DNA from: DATJXG01 sp035500455
GTDB lineage: Bacteria; Acidobacteriota; Terriglobia; Terriglobales; Acidobacteriaceae
NCBI GenBank assembly: GCA_035500455.1
Contig: DATJXG010000114.1
Coordinates: 1-6,339 of the forward strand
Length of the DNA stretch: 6,339 nt
Direction of reading: 5' to 3'
A model generated the notes under the pieces. That model ran no database searches. It was given only the letters and a program-made list of their open reading frames with translations, and was not told where the DNA came from. The translations under genes were made by a program, and so were the position numbers. Within the stretch, counting starts at the first letter, position 1; every line of letters starts with the position of its first letter. Of the stretch, positions 5,777-6,339 are shown piece by piece.

Positions 5777-5797
5777 GGACGGGGCTTGCCCCGTCCC
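5776..5797. repeat. Perfect 10-bp GC-rich hairpin at the kinase stop codon
   Basis: GGGACGGGGC (5776-5785) and GCCCCGTCCC (5788-5797) are exact complements separated by TT. The first G is the last base of the kinase TAG. It could stop transcription or protect the 3' end of the regulator-kinase message. No U-run follows, so a canonical intrinsic terminator is unlikely. Its form is that of a REP/BIME-like dispersed palindrome. Confidence 0.7.
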
Positions 5798-5872
5798 CCG
5801 AGCAAAGCGAGGGCAAATCGCCAAAACGTTAAAAGAGAACGAAGTCAAAAGCAAAAACGCTGAAGCAAAGCG

Positions 5873-5903
5873 AATCCGAAGCGCCAAGCTCAAGCTCCGG
5901 ATT
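5873..5903. other. Imperfect hairpin in the kinase-secreted protein gap
   Basis: AATCCG (5873-5878) pairs with CGGATT (5898-5903) and AGC (5880-5882) with GCT (5894-5896), with one A/C mismatch and an 11-nt loop. No T-tract follows. It lies in an A-rich, gene-free stretch (about 5800-5910). It may be a weak terminator or part of a dispersed repeat; nothing else is seen in this gap besides the operator further right. Confidence 0.35.
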
Positions 5904-5926
5904 AGAAAGTAATCCCGCTTCCCCCT

Positions 5927-5941
5927 GACACTTCCTTACAC
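5927..5941. promoter_or_regulatory. Probable response-regulator operator upstream of the secreted repeat protein
   Basis: GACACTTCCTTACAC matches the site at 3691-3705 at 14 of 15 positions and keeps the two ACAC half-sites 10 bp apart. As there, GTCCTC follows shortly (5945-5950), and a GTG followed by an A-rich patch comes about 31 bp after the site start. It ends 74 nt before the ATG at 6016, leaving room for a short 5' leader. I infer that the adjacent CpxR-like regulator controls this gene. Confidence 0.55.
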
Positions 5942-6015
5942 GCCGTCCTCCCGCACGGTGTTAGAAAGAATGAGCGATCAGTCACGCTCCAAAAAATCGA
6001 ATCGAGGATACTGGC

Positions 6016-6339
6016 ATGAACTCGCGCTTCTCTAAAATTCTGCTCGCAGCAACTACCGTAGCCTTCCTTCTTCCGTCGAGCGTGTTTGCCGAGGGCATCG
6101 CGCACCGGCGCGTTACCTATCGCAATGCCCGCGGCGGCGTAACCACCGCTCGCGGAACCGCCGCAGTTGGCCTGAACGGCGGCCGCGCTGTCCACGGACG
6201 CGCCGTCTCCACCGACGCCGCAGGTGACGTAAAAAGTGTCCGTGGCAGCGCCTTCTCCGGCCCCAACGGCGCCAGGGGTGCGCGTGGAGCCAGCAACACT
6301 CTGAACGCCAACGGCAGCGCCACCCACAAGAGCGGCTTT
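6016..6339 (+). CDS. Secreted Gly/Ala/Arg-rich repeat protein (3' end cut by window)
   Basis: The frame is open from ATG at 6016 to the right edge (108 residues). GAGGA at 6004-6008 lies 7 nt upstream, a strong ribosome binding site. The N-terminus MNSRFSKILLAATTVAFLLP followed by SSVFA is a clear Sec signal peptide with likely cleavage after A25. The mature part is rich in Gly, Ala, Arg, Asn and Ser and has a 30-residue repeat. Residues 46-75 align with 76-105 without gaps, sharing RG(T/S)A, G.NG.R, a second G, and A.G near the end, about 10 identities in 30. The repeat has no cysteines. I recognise no family; low-complexity exported proteins of this kind may be envelope or extracellular structural proteins. 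With the operator upstream it is the likely nearest target of the two-component system. No catalytic motif is seen. Confidence 0.8.
   Translation, partial: MNSRFSKILLAATTVAFLLPSSVFAEGIAHRRVTYRNARGGVTTARGTAAVGLNGGRAVHGRAVSTDAAGDVKSVRGSAFSGPNGARGARGASNTLNANGSATHKSGF

Noticed and set aside
5703..5912. Plus-strand ORF across the end of the kinase gene and into the gap
   Set aside because: Out of frame with the kinase, translates a GC hairpin and A-rich spacer, and has no start signal.
6229..6240. GTAAAAAGTGTC, resembling the operator in reverse orientation
   Set aside because: One base shorter between half-sites, inside the coding sequence, and the second half-site is degenerate; probably chance.

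Overview
The window is GC-rich, with C/G-ending codons and compact genes. It reads like a chromosomal piece of an Acidobacteriota (Koribacter/Terriglobia-like) genome. That assignment rests on protein style, gene mix and the kind of intergenic repeats seen; it is inference, not a marker-gene result. Eight complete or partial genes are recognisable, plus one small membrane-protein ORF.

Left part (1-1485): the 3' part of a membrane-anchored YkuE/YaeI-type metallophosphoesterase runs off the left edge and ends at 936. Convergent to it, on the minus strand, is a type II toxin-antitoxin pair: a Phd/YefM-family antitoxin (1485-1240) followed 13 nt later by a RelE/ParE-family toxin (1226-969). Its promoter region (about 1515-1570) carries three copies of a 10-bp operator-like word, ACAATYGGTA.

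Middle (1688-3567): a 56-residue two-helix membrane protein with a good ribosome binding site is followed by an orphan 2-oxoacid dehydrogenase E1 beta subunit (1912-2886). No E1 alpha, E2 or E3 gene is beside it. Next comes a membrane-anchored monohaem cytochrome c (3016-3567). Between these two genes lies an unusual pair of oppositely oriented tandem heptamer arrays (2890-3000) that can fold into a long stem.

Right part (3568-6339): a CpxR/CpxA-like two-component system, with response regulator and histidine kinase abutting directly (TAG|ATG). It is followed by the start of a secreted, Gly/Ala/Arg-rich protein with a 30-residue internal repeat, cut by the right edge. The most interesting signal is a 15-bp word matching 14/15 (GACACTTCYTTACAC) upstream of both the response regulator (3691-3705) and the secreted repeat protein (5927-5941). 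It has two ACAC half-sites 10 bp apart, as expected for an OmpR-family operator. I infer an autoregulated envelope-sensing module whose nearest output is the secreted repeat protein, comparable in logic to CpxRA-CpxP/Spy. Several short repeats and hairpins (3589-3606, 3629-3660, 5776-5797, 5873-5903) fill the other gaps. No tRNA, rRNA, CRISPR array or insertion sequence was seen.
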